Assembly: GCA_003818205.1 (NCBI GenBank)
Contig: RPRQ01000016.1
Location: 1-64,000, forward strand
Direction: 5' to 3'
From: Bacteroidales bacterium
GTDB taxonomy: Bacteria; Bacteroidota; Bacteroidia; Bacteroidales; Tenuifilaceae
Length of the DNA: 64,000 nucleotides
Both the position numbers and the translations under genes were made by a program. Below, piece by piece: positions 48,076 through 57,158 of the stretch; the stretch's first letter is position 1, and every line of letters begins with the position of its first letter. Below the pieces are notes generated by a model. That model worked only from the letters and a program-made list of their open reading frames with translations. It searched no databases and was not told where the DNA came from.

Positions 48076-50514
48076 ATGTATAAAAAATATTTACTTCCTT
48101 CGGTTCGATTCCTATCAAGAAAAATAGGCTACTCAATAATAAACATTACTGGGTTAAGCGTTGGAATTGCCATTGGCGTGCTGCTATTCATCTATGTTTA
48201 CGATGAATTAACCTTTAATCAGTTTAATGAAAAGCTAGATCGTATTCACTTGGTTTGCATTGACTCCAAATTTGAGGGAGCGCACGAAAAAAGTTCACAG
48301 ACATCCCCCCCAATGGCTGAAGCCTTGATAAAGGAGTATCCAGAGATTGAGAAGGTTGCTAGGGTATTCCCTTTTTGGGAGAACGAAAATGTATTCTTAC
48401 GATTTAAGGATAATATTGTACCCAACCTAAAAGTATTAGCAGCAGACTCCTCATTTTTCGACATTTTCACTTTTCACTTTATTAAAGGGTATTCTTCTTT
48501 AGCTCTTAATCGTCCAAATACTGTTGTAATAACCGAGTCAACTGCAAAGAAATTCTTTGGGGATAAAAACCCTATTGGTGAAGTGATATCATTTTTATAC
48601 AATCGAGATTATGAAGTTACAGGTGTGGTGGAGGATTGCCCAAAAAACTCTGATATCTACTTTGATGTTGTTCTTTCCGCTACTTCATTTTACGCGGGCA
48701 GAGATCGGACAAGCTGGCTGAGTACCTATATAACAACGTATGCCCTTTTAAAACCAAATGCTGATCGGAATACCCTAAACGATAAAATGCCTGCATTTGT
48801 TCGAAACCACTGTGAACCAGTTGTCAAAGAATATTTTAAGGTTAGCTTCGATGAATACTTTAAGAATGGCGACTACTACAATTTCTTCTTTGAACCATAT
48901 AATAATGTTCACCTCAGTAAAGATGGACTTTCCGATAACTCCGATAAAAAGAGAATGCTTGTTCTTGTACTAGGTGTTGTTGGGCTACTTGTTCTAGCTC
49001 TTGCCTCCATTAACTATATAAATTTAGCAACAGCTATGTCGTCAACAAGGTTTAAGGAAATAGGCGTAAAAAAAACTTTCGGGGCAAGTAAATCCTTCTT
49101 AACCAAACAATTTGTCGGTGAGGCAATTATTATCTGCCTTCTGTCAATGGCATTAGGAATGCTGCTGGTTGAAATTTTGCTACCCACCTTCAATAACTTG
49201 ATGGAAAAATCATACGAGATTAATTACCTAACTAATCCGTTGATACTACCTGGATTATTCATGTTTGCAATTATTCTTGGAATACTATCGGGTCTATACC
49301 CTGGGCTAGTAATGTCATCACAAAAAACCATTTCAATCTTAAAAGATAAACAATCTATTAGCTCCAATAATAGGAGCAATTGGTTTAGAAATGCCTTGGT
49401 GATATTCCAGTTTACGGTTTGTATTGTAATTATGATTGTAACCATTACAATTAATCGGCAAATCAGGTATATGCAGGATAAGAATATGGGGTTAGACAAG
49501 GAACAGGTTTTGGTACTTGATATGATTGAGGGTTTAAAAGACAAAAAAGATCTTTTTAAAGAAACAATCCTAAGAAATCCCAGTATCAAAAGCCTGTCGT
49601 ACGTAAATACCACCCCAACTAGAGATTTTGCATTTAATGGTCATCATGTAATAGGTTCTCCCCTTACAGAAAATTTAATGGTCGCTAGTTTTGTAGCTGA
49701 TTACGACATAGTAAAATCGTTAGGATTAAAAGTAGTAAAGGGGAGAGAATTATCGGTGGCTAATGCTGATGACCAATACGGGGTTTTAATAAACGAAACC
49801 CTAGCCAATAAGATTAGCAAGGAAGATCCCCTTTCGATAAAATTTGACGATAACTCAGGAGCTGGGCTAAAAGCAATATATAGCGTAAGAGGAATTGTTA
49901 AGGATTTTAATTTCAGCTCGCTGAACGAGAAAATTAAGGATTTGATTATCTACCCCTCGAAAGGGCTAGAAGATCGATGCAACTATGCAATTATAAAACT
50001 ATCAACCCAGAACATTGCCGAAACAGTAAATAGTATTGAGAACCTATATAAAAAGAATACTGTAAACTACCCTTTTAAGTACACTTTCCTTGATGATGAT
50101 TACAATAAGCTTTTCAAACAGGAGATTCGGGCACGTAAACTATTATCCATTTGTATTGCAATAGCAATATTCATAGCAACTCTAGGGTTACTAGGGCTAG
50201 CCTCATTCATTATTAAGAAGAAGACCAAGGAGATTGGGATTAGAAAAGCGCTTGGAGCAACCATCATGAGCATTGAGGTAAAACTGATAATGCAATTCTC
50301 GAAGTGGATAATCATTTCGAACCTAATTGCATGGCCTATTGCCTATTATTTCTCCAATAAATGGCTTGATGGATTTGCCTATAGAACAAATTTTAATTGG
50401 TTAACCCTGTTCATTGTTGCAATTTGCTCATTGGGAATAGCAATGCTAACCGTTGCCTATCATACCTACATGGCGGCCTCGAAAAAGCCGATTGAGACGT
50501 TGAGGTATGAGTAA
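48076..50514 (+). CDS. FtsX/MacB-like ABC transporter permease (second module)
   Basis: From the ATG at 48076 the product is 812 residues, starting MYKKYLLPSVRFLSRKIGYS. A GTG frame from 48031 would add 15 residues but lacks support. The N-terminal segment (INITGLSVGIAIGVLLFIYVY) leads to an extracytoplasmic domain. Membrane segments follow at about 300-420 and 430-450, then a second domain and three final segments with the FtsX signature (LGLASFIIKKKTKEIGIRKAL). It belongs to the same family as the pair at 40252/42676 but is more distant. No ATPase gene accompanies it. The kinase/regulator pair upstream is the probable controller. Confidence 0.92.
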   Translation: MYKKYLLPSVRFLSRKIGYSIINITGLSVGIAIGVLLFIYVYDELTFNQFNEKLDRIHLVCIDSKFEGAHEKSSQTSPPMAEALIKEYPEIEKVARVFPFWENENVFLRFKDNIVPNLKVLAADSSFFDIFTFHFIKGYSSLALNRPNTVVITESTAKKFFGDKNPIGEVISFLYNRDYEVTGVVEDCPKNSDIYFDVVLSATSFYAGRDRTSWLSTYITTYALLKPNADRNTLNDKMPAFVRNHCEPVVKEYFKVSFDEYFKNGDYYNFFFEPYNNVHLSKDGLSDNSDKKRMLVLVLGVVGLLVLALASINYINLATAMSSTRFKEIGVKKTFGASKSFLTKQFVGEAIIICLLSMALGMLLVEILLPTFNNLMEKSYEINYLTNPLILPGLFMFAIILGILSGLYPGLVMSSQKTISILKDKQSISSNNRSNWFRNALVIFQFTVCIVIMIVTITINRQIRYMQDKNMGLDKEQVLVLDMIEGLKDKKDLFKETILRNPSIKSLSYVNTTPTRDFAFNGHHVIGSPLTENLMVASFVADYDIVKSLGLKVVKGRELSVANADDQYGVLINETLANKISKEDPLSIKFDDNSGAGLKAIYSVRGIVKDFNFSSLNEKIKDLIIYPSKGLEDRCNYAIIKLSTQNIAETVNSIENLYKKNTVNYPFKYTFLDDDYNKLFKQEIRARKLLSICIAIAIFIATLGLLGLASFIIKKKTKEIGIRKALGATIMSIEVKLIMQFSKWIIISNLIAWPIAYYFSNKWLDGFAYRTNFNWLTLFIVAICSLGIAMLTVAYHTYMAASKKPIETLRYE

Positions 50515-50517
50515 TTA

Positions 50518-50590
50518 TAGAGTTCCGATCTTTTTAAGAGATCGGAACTCTACAATGAACAATCCCTATTGGTTAAGTCCGTAGGGATTA
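50518..50590. repeat. Double-hairpin repeat, upstream copy
   Basis: TAGAGTTCCGATCT (50518-50531) pairs perfectly with AGATCGGAACTCTA (50539-50552). A second small dyad follows, ATCCCTA (50562-50568) with TAGGGAT (50582-50588). The hairpin lies 4 bases after the permease stop and may be its terminator, though the T run is weak. A close copy of the whole unit lies at 54621-54692, on the other side of the next gene. Confidence 0.75.
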
Positions 50591-50608
50591 TTAGTTTGTA
50601 TGTCGTGA

Positions 50609-50638
50609 TTTTCTATCATCTTGAAAAAAATATTTTTG
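50609..50638 (+). promoter_or_regulatory. Bacteroidota-type promoter of the LRR/InlB protein gene
   Basis: TATTTTTG at 50631-50638 exactly matches the -7 consensus TAnnTTTG, and TTTT at 50609-50612 is a one-mismatch -33 element (TTTG) at about the usual distance. Transcription would start near 50645. That puts the upstream frame from 50569 outside the transcript and supports ATG 50674 or 50704 as the start. Confidence 0.55.
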
Positions 50639-50673
50639 CTTTATTATCTTTAATAATTACTTTTATAAAAAAA

Positions 50674-53600
50674 ATGAAATTTTCAATAAATAAAATTTTA
50701 GATATGAATCATTTAAGAAAAGGGCTATTGACTCTAGCCCTTATTTTAGTTACAGCAATAACCTTTGCTCAAGTTTCAATTACTGTTAATGTTCCAACCG
50801 CAGGGGGGTTTAGCGCTGCATTAACGGCTGCAGGGGGGGATGCCAATACTGTAACCAATCTTACCGTAACAGGTAATATTAATGCAACTGACATTCAGTT
50901 TATGAATGCCAATATGCCTGTGTTAGAAGTTTTAGATTTGGAGACAGCCCAATTAAATCAATTGCCCAACTATGCTTTTTACAATAATAAAAGTATTAAA
51001 AGTATAAAATTACCAACAAGTCTCAATGTTATTGGAGATTATGCTTTTTGGTTATGTGAAAAATTGGAAGGAACAATTACATTTCCAAATTCTTTAACTT
51101 CAATTGGTAATTCTGCATTTATCAATTGTAAGGGATTAACTGGAAGTTTAACAATACCTAATTCTGTTATTTTCATTGGAAGAGAAGCATTCCTGGGATG
51201 CAATGGACTAAATGGCTTATTAACTCTACCTAATCAAATAACATTAATTAATGAAGGTACTTTTTCAGGATGTAGTGGCTTAACAGGTAATCTAACGATA
51301 CCCAACTCAGTGAAAACTATTAAAAACAATGCATTTAATAGTTGTAAAGGTCTTAATGGGGTGTTAGTTTTTCCAAACTCACTAACCTCAATCGAATATT
51401 ATGCTTTTTATCGATGCACTGGTTTTACAGGTAATCTAGTTATACCAAATACTGTAAACTATTTGGGAGCAGGTGCTTTTATGTATTGTACTGGATTCAA
51501 TGGAAATTTAACACTTTCCACTGAAATCACTTCTATTGTTCGTGAAACGTTTACGGGATGCAGCGGATTTATTGGTAATTTAACCATACCAAATTCAATT
51601 AAATCGATCGGGGCATTCGCTTTTTATGGATGTAAGAATCTATCTGGTAGTTTAGTAATCCCTAATTCAGTTGGTACTATTGAAGGATCTGCATTTGAAG
51701 GATGCACTGGATTTAATGGAAGCCTAACCATCTCTAATTCGACTATATCAATCGGAGAATGTGCTTTTGATAATTGTACTGGGTTTACTGGAGGATTAAC
51801 CATACCAAATTCTGTAAAATTTTTAGGTCTTAGGGCTTTTAATAACTGTAGTGGTTTTAATGGTAGTTTAACCATCCCAAATTCGGTAACCTCTATTGAA
51901 GCAGAAGTTTTTTTTAATTGCTCAAATTTAACTGGTAATTTGATTATCCCTAATTCTGTTACTTCAATTGGAGATGCCGCATTTTTCAATTGTAGTAAGT
52001 TAACAGGAAACTTAACCATCTCAAGTAACCTAACTTCTATAGGAGGTTCTGTTTTTACTGACTGTAGTGGCCTTAATGGTAGTTTAATTATTCCCAATTC
52101 AGTTACCTCAATAGGATATGGGGCCTTTACCAATTGTAGTGGCTTTACAGGTAATATTACTATACCAAGCTCTGTTATTTCAATTGGTCAAAATGCATTT
52201 GTCGGTTGTAATGGCTTTACTGGAACATTAACTATCCCAAGTTCTGTTACTTCAATTGGAAATCAGGCTTTTTTTGGTTGTTTTAGATTACAAAAAATAT
52301 CTGTGGCTATTACATCTCCCCTACCCATTGATGAATTAATGTTTGAAGGTATCAACAAAACAACTTGTGAACTTAATGTCCCTAATGGCTCAAAAACTGC
52401 TTACCAAGCGGCTAATTATTGGAAAGATTTTACAAATATTACCGAATCTATTTTCGTATTCTTCAACTCACAAGGTGGCTCAGCCATCCCCGATTTAAAA
52501 ACAACTTATAACACAACGATTCTGGAGCCAACAGCACCTACCCGCACGGGTTACACCTTTGGCGGTTGGTACAAGGAGGCTGCCTGCACCAATGCTTGGG
52601 CTTTCGCCACTGATGTGGTAACAGCAAATACGGCCCTATACGCCAAGTGGAACATCAATACGTACACCATAACCTTTAATTCACAGGGTGGGTCTGCGGT
52701 GGAAAGCGTAAATGCCAACTACAACACGACCATCGCATCGCCCACAGCACCTGACCTTGAAGGTTACACCTTTGGGGGATGGTACAAGGAGGCAGCCTGC
52801 ACCAATGCTTGGATTTTTACAACTGATGTGGTTACAGCCAATACAACCCTTTACGCCAAGTGGATCAATGTTTACACAGTGACCTTCAACTCACAGGGAG
52901 GAACTATCGTGACCAGCGTCAATGCCAACGATAACACTACTATTACGGCACCTATAGCACCAGAACGTACTGGCTACACGTTTGGAGGGTGGTACAAGGA
53001 AGCGGCTTGCACCAATGCTTGGGATTTTGCTACTGATAGAGTAACGGCAAATACGACCCTTTACGCCAAGTGGACAATTAATACATATACAGTAACATTT
53101 AATTCAAATGGAGGTACCTCTGTAGCAAGTGTTAATGCTGTTTACAATACTAAAATTAGTGAACCTACGCCTCCCACAAAAACGGGCTATACATTTGATG
53201 GTTGGTATATTAACTTGTCTGATGACTTCAGCTTCAACTTTAACTTGTACAATATAACGAGCAACCTAACCCTGCAAGCCAAATGGATACCCATTACCTA
53301 CTATGTAACTTTTTATTCTGAAGGAATTGGAGTAAATAGCCGTGGGGCTGAGTATAATACTCCTGTTGAACGGCCTGATGACCCGGTAAGAACAGGGCAC
53401 GTATTCAATGGTTGGTACAAGGAACCTACCTTTATTACCCCCTGGAACTTTAGTTCCGATAGGGTGACCTCAAATATGTCGTTGTATGCAAAATGGACAG
53501 CAATAACCTACACAGTTACCTTCGATTCGCAAGGAGGAACTCCTGTAACTAGCACTGTAGTAAATCACGGAGCAAAAGTTACTGAACCCACTCCTCCTCT

Positions 53601-54615
53601 ACGAAACGGTTATAATTTAAAGGGATGGTATGATCAACCAACAGATGGTTTCATTTGGTTTTTCGACTACTCAACAGTTACGAAGGATATGACTCTTTAC
53701 GCTCATTGGAATATAAATTCCTATACAATCACATTCGATTCAAAGGGTGGAAGCGCCGTGGCAAGCAAAACGGCTGAGTTTAACTCGACGATTACAGCAC
53801 CATCAACGCCAACAAGAACTGGCTACACCTTTGCAGGTTGGTATAAGGATGAAGCATTTACATCCATTTGGGACTTCAATTCTGATGTTGTTACAACAAA
53901 TGCAACGCTTTATGCTAAATGGACAATTAATACATACACTGTAACCTTCAATACTCAAGGCGGTAATTCAATTTCAAGCGTTTCAGCAAACTTTAATAGT
54001 ACAATTACAACTCCTTCAACTCCAACAAGAACAGGCTATACTTTTAATGGTTGGTATAAAGAAGCTAGCTGTACTAATCAATGGGCTTTTGCAACAGATG
54101 TGGTAACATCAAATATTACACTTTATGCTAAATGGACTATTAATGCTTATACTGTAACCTTCAATACCCAGGGTGGTAGCGCAATTTCAAGTGTTTCGGC
54201 AACCTTTAATAGTACAATTACAGTTCCGTCTGCACCAATAAAAACAGGCTATACTTTTGATGGTTGGTATAAAGAGGCAGGTTGTATTAATCCATGGGTG
54301 TTTGCTAGTGATTTAGTGACAACAGATATTACTCTTTACGCTAAATGGAACCTGTCGAGCGATATTGAAACAATTTCAGGTAATAACTTAAAATTGTACC
54401 CTAATCCAGCAGTAAATAACTTGACCATTGAGGGTGAAAATATTGAGGAGATAACTGTTTATAGTTTGATAGGCACTATAGTAATGCAGCCAATTACAAC
54501 CGCTAAAGAGGGAAAATGCACCTTCTCTATTGATGTATTAGAGTCTGGAATTTACTTTGCTAGAATTAAAATATCGGGAAACAAGATTGCTACAATTAAG
54601 TTTATTAAGCAATAA
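50674..54615 (+). CDS. T9SS-exported BspA-type LRR and InlB B-repeat surface protein
   Basis: From ATG 50674 the product is 1313 residues; ATG 50704, just before the signal peptide core (KGLLTLALILVTAITFAQ), is an alternative. After a short leader come about 18 BspA-type leucine-rich repeats of about 24 residues (pattern LTIPNSVTSIGxxAFxxCSGLTG). Nine InlB B (Listeria-Bacteroides) repeats of about 70 residues follow (TVTFNSQGG, TGYTFGGWYKE, TLYAKW). A type A sorting tail ends the protein (LKLYPNPAVNNLTIEG, ESGIYFARIK). It should be exported by the type IX system and displayed on the surface. BspA-type proteins often bind host or matrix proteins, but the ligand here is unknown. It has its own promoter and is flanked by matching hairpin repeats. 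Confidence 0.93.
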   Translation: MKFSINKILDMNHLRKGLLTLALILVTAITFAQVSITVNVPTAGGFSAALTAAGGDANTVTNLTVTGNINATDIQFMNANMPVLEVLDLETAQLNQLPNYAFYNNKSIKSIKLPTSLNVIGDYAFWLCEKLEGTITFPNSLTSIGNSAFINCKGLTGSLTIPNSVIFIGREAFLGCNGLNGLLTLPNQITLINEGTFSGCSGLTGNLTIPNSVKTIKNNAFNSCKGLNGVLVFPNSLTSIEYYAFYRCTGFTGNLVIPNTVNYLGAGAFMYCTGFNGNLTLSTEITSIVRETFTGCSGFIGNLTIPNSIKSIGAFAFYGCKNLSGSLVIPNSVGTIEGSAFEGCTGFNGSLTISNSTISIGECAFDNCTGFTGGLTIPNSVKFLGLRAFNNCSGFNGSLTIPNSVTSIEAEVFFNCSNLTGNLIIPNSVTSIGDAAFFNCSKLTGNLTISSNLTSIGGSVFTDCSGLNGSLIIPNSVTSIGYGAFTNCSGFTGNITIPSSVISIGQNAFVGCNGFTGTLTIPSSVTSIGNQAFFGCFRLQKISVAITSPLPIDELMFEGINKTTCELNVPNGSKTAYQAANYWKDFTNITESIFVFFNSQGGSAIPDLKTTYNTTILEPTAPTRTGYTFGGWYKEAACTNAWAFATDVVTANTALYAKWNINTYTITFNSQGGSAVESVNANYNTTIASPTAPDLEGYTFGGWYKEAACTNAWIFTTDVVTANTTLYAKWINVYTVTFNSQGGTIVTSVNANDNTTITAPIAPERTGYTFGGWYKEAACTNAWDFATDRVTANTTLYAKWTINTYTVTFNSNGGTSVASVNAVYNTKISEPTPPTKTGYTFDGWYINLSDDFSFNFNLYNITSNLTLQAKWIPITYYVTFYSEGIGVNSRGAEYNTPVERPDDPVRTGHVFNGWYKEPTFITPWNFSSDRVTSNMSLYAKWTAITYTVTFDSQGGTPVTSTVVNHGAKVTEPTPPLRNGYNLKGWYDQPTDGFIWFFDYSTVTKDMTLYAHWNINSYTITFDSKGGSAVASKTAEFNSTITAPSTPTRTGYTFAGWYKDEAFTSIWDFNSDVVTTNATLYAKWTINTYTVTFNTQGGNSISSVSANFNSTITTPSTPTRTGYTFNGWYKEASCTNQWAFATDVVTSNITLYAKWTINAYTVTFNTQGGSAISSVSATFNSTITVPSAPIKTGYTFDGWYKEAGCINPWVFASDLVTTDITLYAKWNLSSDIETISGNNLKLYPNPAVNNLTIEGENIEEITVYSLIGTIVMQPITTAKEGKCTFSIDVLESGIYFARIKISGNKIATIKFIKQ
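50995..52310 (+). repeat. BspA-type leucine-rich repeat array, about 18 units
   Basis: In-frame 72-base repeats encode variants of LTIPNSVTSIGxxAFxxCSGLTGN. The units are close enough in sequence to allow expansion or contraction by slippage or recombination. Edges are approximate. Confidence 0.85.
52450..54348 (+). repeat. InlB B-repeat array, nine units
   Basis: Nine in-frame units of about 210 bases encode F-S-Q-G-G ... TGYTFGGWYKE ... TLYAKW. The fifth (YYVTFYSEGIG) and sixth (TLYAHW) are the most diverged; the second, third, eighth and ninth are the closest to consensus. Confidence 0.88.
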
Positions 54616-54620
54616 AATAC

Positions 54621-54692
54621 AAAGTTCCGACCTCTTAAAGAGATCGGAACTCAAATTTACAGTATCCCTATTGGCTATGCCAATAGGGATTT
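54621..54692. repeat. Double-hairpin repeat, downstream copy
   Basis: AGTTCCGA (54623-54630) and TCGGAACT (54644-54651) anchor the first hairpin. The second is the perfect 12-bp stem at 54664-54690. The order, spacing and sequence match the unit at 50518-50590, so the LRR/InlB gene is bracketed by direct copies. Confidence 0.75.
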
Positions 54693-54699
54693 TACTTTT
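54664..54699 (+). terminator. Terminator, overlapping the 3' end of the yqeY-like gene
   Basis: ATCCCTATTGGC (54664-54675) pairs perfectly with GCCAATAGGGAT (54679-54690) across a 3-base loop, and TTTACTTTTT follows on the plus strand. On the minus strand the same stem encodes the last codons and stop of the YqeY-like gene, so it sits between convergent genes. Confidence 0.75.
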
Positions 54700-55124
54700 T
54701 CAGATATTGCTTTACCATCAGCTTTGCCGGCTAGTGCTTTTGTTGCAACACCCATAACTTTTCCCATATCTGATGGGGCTTTGGCACCAACCTGCTCGAT
54801 TATCTTTTTAAGCTCAACGGTTAGCTCCGCATCGCTCATCATTTTTGGCAAGTATTCCTCAATAAATACTGCTTCGGCTAACTCTTTGTCAGCGAGTTCC
54901 TGACGACCAGCACTGATGTATTGCTCTGCAGCATCCTTGCGCTGTTTGTACTGCTTGTGCAGAATTTTCATTTCTACATCGGCAGAAAGAGAGTCCTTGT
55001 GCTCACCATCGGTTTTTGCAAGTAGAATGGCACTTTTAATAGCCCTAAGGGCTTCAAGGCGGAGCTTATCCTTTGCCATCATGGCGGCCTTGATATCGTT
55101 GTTGATTTTTTCTTCGAGTGACAT
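54675..55124 (-). CDS. GatB/YqeY domain protein
   Basis: From the Met at 55124 (MSLEEKINNDIKAAMMAKDK) the product is 149 residues, the usual length of YqeY proteins; an ATG six codons upstream is possible. The sequence is helical throughout. It carries the family landmarks LRLEALRAIKSAI, the KQRKDAAEQYISAGRQELA region, EEYLPKMMSD and DMGKVMGVATKALAGKADG near the end. The C-terminal half resembles the tRNA-binding tail domain of GatB, but the role of free YqeY proteins is not well defined. In many Bacteroidota it follows ftsZ directly; here three genes separate them. The stop lies inside the terminator hairpin at 54664-54690. Confidence 0.92.
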   Translation of the reverse strand: MSLEEKINNDIKAAMMAKDKLRLEALRAIKSAILLAKTDGEHKDSLSADVEMKILHKQYKQRKDAAEQYISAGRQELADKELAEAVFIEEYLPKMMSDAELTVELKKIIEQVGAKAPSDMGKVMGVATKALAGKADGKAISEKVKSLLA

Positions 55125-55166
55125 GGTATTAATAATTAACAAGGTTGAAAACTATATCATCTGTCG

Positions 55167-56873
55167 TTATATAAAGAAATCTTCTTCCATAATGGATTTA
55201 TCAAAAAGTTCTTCATAGATATCAAAATATTCTGACATTCCTCTATTCTTTAAATAGGCATTCCTAAAACTATTTACAAATCCCTTTTTAATGCCAGGAA
55301 TATAAAAATAAGTATAAAGAAGTAATCGGGTATTTATTAGACCAGTAGCATCAAAAATAAAACTGATAAAATCTGTCTCGCCTCTCAATGAAAGAGTTGC
55401 AACCCAAATGTATTTCGGTAAACTTTTGGATACGAGTGAATACTTCACATCTATATTATCCTCTTTGGATATTTTAAAATCTCTTATTTTCTTTTTAAAA
55501 TCTTCACTATAGCACAATTTTATATCCCAAAGAAGAATATCTTTTAAAGGGATAACAGCATCTTTTATGAGCTTATCAAGACCTATAACATGATGCTCAA
55601 TATCTTCATAAGGTATCCTGATTTTAGGAAAAGTAGGAATTATAACCATCCTTACTTCTGCATAGTTTATTTCTCCATTTTTTATTTCTTTTACGCCCTT
55701 TTCATCTAAAGTGAATATATTTCTATATTCCACATTTCCACTTAAATCCTTAGTTTTGACTTCTGACCAAGGTGTTTCTAACTTATTAGTATTTCTAAAT
55801 GTAGCACGAACAAAGGGACCCCACTGATCATCATGGAAGTATATCTGAAAAGTATAATCTGCCTTCCAAGAAATACCATTTTTATCTTTCGAAAGTTTTC
55901 TTCCAATTTCCTTAAATTTATGACCACAAATTGCAACAGCATGTCCAACCCGTTTTTCATTCTCTGGTACATCAATGCCTAAAATTATTGGCAAATGAAT
56001 TCCTGAATATGCATTTACAAGCCGTTTAACGTACGTGTTAGTGTTAGGGGAAGTACTATTATTCGATCTTTCATAAAAATCTCGAACTTCTGTTACTAAC
56101 TTATTCTTAGTAACGGCCGTGCAAATGGCTACAGGAATTAATCCCTCCCTATTCGGGAACATTCGTTGTCCATCAACATTAATAAGACCAGCATCATTAG
56201 TAATCTCGACTGGTGATTTGAGGTTCACGTAATAATCCTCTGATGCAATTTGAAATGCTGTCCAAATGGATATTGTTGCACAAGCACCTACATTACTATC
56301 TTGCTCATGGAACGCAAGGGTTGAGATTGTAATCTCATTACCGAGAATATGTATCTTATATCGCTTTACGCCCCAAAACTCTCTCAATTTATCAGGGCGA
56401 AAGTCATTATAATGCCTAAATAAGGTGTATCCAATGAAGGTATTGGGAATTGGATTAATAACTATAAAACCTAAATAGTATTTCTCCCAGAAGTTATTTT
56501 TTTTACCACCTACAATTACTTTTCTACCCAGTATTCCTTGTTTTAGCTTATTTAAAAAAGCCCCTTTCTGGCTAGAGTAGAAAGTAAAAAAATGTATTCT
56601 CGTACATTTTCTTTTATAATCTTCAAAACAGGTGGAGTAATAGTTTGAGTAGTCTGTTATGTAATTTTTACTAATATACTCATGTTCGGTTAAGTAAAAC
56701 TCTGCCTTTTGCTCTTCTTTGCTAAAGTACTTACTTAGATATTTTAAATGATACTTATTTTCAAGGTTATTTCGAGGAGTTTTAAAATCATTATATCCTA
56801 ACAACTCTTCTTCAAAGGCCTCTTCATTGTAATGGAAGATATTTTTCTCTAAATATTCAGAAAGAGAGAACAT
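55167..56873 (-). CDS. Unknown 568-residue protein with papain-like catalytic pattern
   Basis: The family was not recognised. There is no signal peptide and no membrane segment, so the protein is probably cytosolic. The first 130 residues are helical and charged. Residues about 190-360 show a possible papain/C39-like triad in the right order and spacing: Cys198 in NVGACATISIW, His311 in RVGHAVAICGH, and Asp348/349 in YFHDDQWGPF. This layout (Cys before a helix, then GHAV, then xDxWGPF) is common to papain-like peptidases. The C-terminal 200 residues are mixed and unassigned. The start overlaps the stop of the 59-residue ORF (TAATG), so they form a coupled pair. It lies inside the conserved division cluster, between ftsZ and yqeY. 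Confidence 0.8.
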   Translation of the reverse strand: MFSLSEYLEKNIFHYNEEAFEEELLGYNDFKTPRNNLENKYHLKYLSKYFSKEEQKAEFYLTEHEYISKNYITDYSNYYSTCFEDYKRKCTRIHFFTFYSSQKGAFLNKLKQGILGRKVIVGGKKNNFWEKYYLGFIVINPIPNTFIGYTLFRHYNDFRPDKLREFWGVKRYKIHILGNEITISTLAFHEQDSNVGACATISIWTAFQIASEDYYVNLKSPVEITNDAGLINVDGQRMFPNREGLIPVAICTAVTKNKLVTEVRDFYERSNNSTSPNTNTYVKRLVNAYSGIHLPIILGIDVPENEKRVGHAVAICGHKFKEIGRKLSKDKNGISWKADYTFQIYFHDDQWGPFVRATFRNTNKLETPWSEVKTKDLSGNVEYRNIFTLDEKGVKEIKNGEINYAEVRMVIIPTFPKIRIPYEDIEHHVIGLDKLIKDAVIPLKDILLWDIKLCYSEDFKKKIRDFKISKEDNIDVKYSLVSKSLPKYIWVATLSLRGETDFISFIFDATGLINTRLLLYTYFYIPGIKKGFVNSFRNAYLKNRGMSEYFDIYEELFDKSIMEEDFFI

Positions 56874-57052
56874 TAGCGCTTAATAATAAAAGTGTTGAGT
56901 TTTTGCCAATCAACCTCTTTCCTTTCAAGCACTTCCTTTTGAGCTTTAATAACTGCCTTTAACTCCTCTTTTCTTTCAGGAGTATTGTAGTTTACAAACT
57001 TAAATGTAATTTTCTTTCTACCTTCTAGTATGTCCTGAACTTCTTTGGTCAT
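56873..57052 (-). CDS. 59-residue charged protein, coupled to the papain-like gene
   Basis: The frame starts ATG at 57052 (MTKEVQDILEGRKKITFKF) and stops at 56873-56875, where TAATG joins it to the next start. The product is highly charged and helical (PERKEELKAVIKAQKEVLER) and has no Cys, no signal peptide and no membrane segment. The stop/start overlap and a matching -7 promoter element upstream make it a likely real gene rather than a chance frame. A small antidote, adaptor or substrate of the downstream protein is possible, but nothing in the sequence decides this. Confidence 0.65.
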   Translation of the reverse strand: MTKEVQDILEGRKKITFKFVNYNTPERKEELKAVIKAQKEVLERKEVDWQKLNTFIIKR

Positions 57053-57124
57053 TCTCGTAACGTTTTAGTTAATAGATTTTTATTGAACTCTAAAAACAAA
57101 ACAATCAAAATTATAAAATGGTTG

Positions 57125-57132
57125 CAAAAGTA
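57125..57132 (-). promoter_or_regulatory. Candidate -7 element of the 59-residue/papain-like operon
   Basis: On the minus strand TACTTTTG matches TAnnTTTG exactly, and lies about 75 bases upstream of ATG 57052, within the gap after the 206-residue gene. No convincing -33 element was seen. If used, it would make the two-gene unit independent of the division-cluster transcript. Confidence 0.4.
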
Positions 57133-57158
57133 CAAAAATTTTTGGAAGAAAATATATC

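Noticed and set aside
50569-50673. N-terminal extension of the LRR/InlB protein
   Set aside because: It lies upstream of the predicted promoter at 50609-50638, and the signal peptide begins after the later Met codons.
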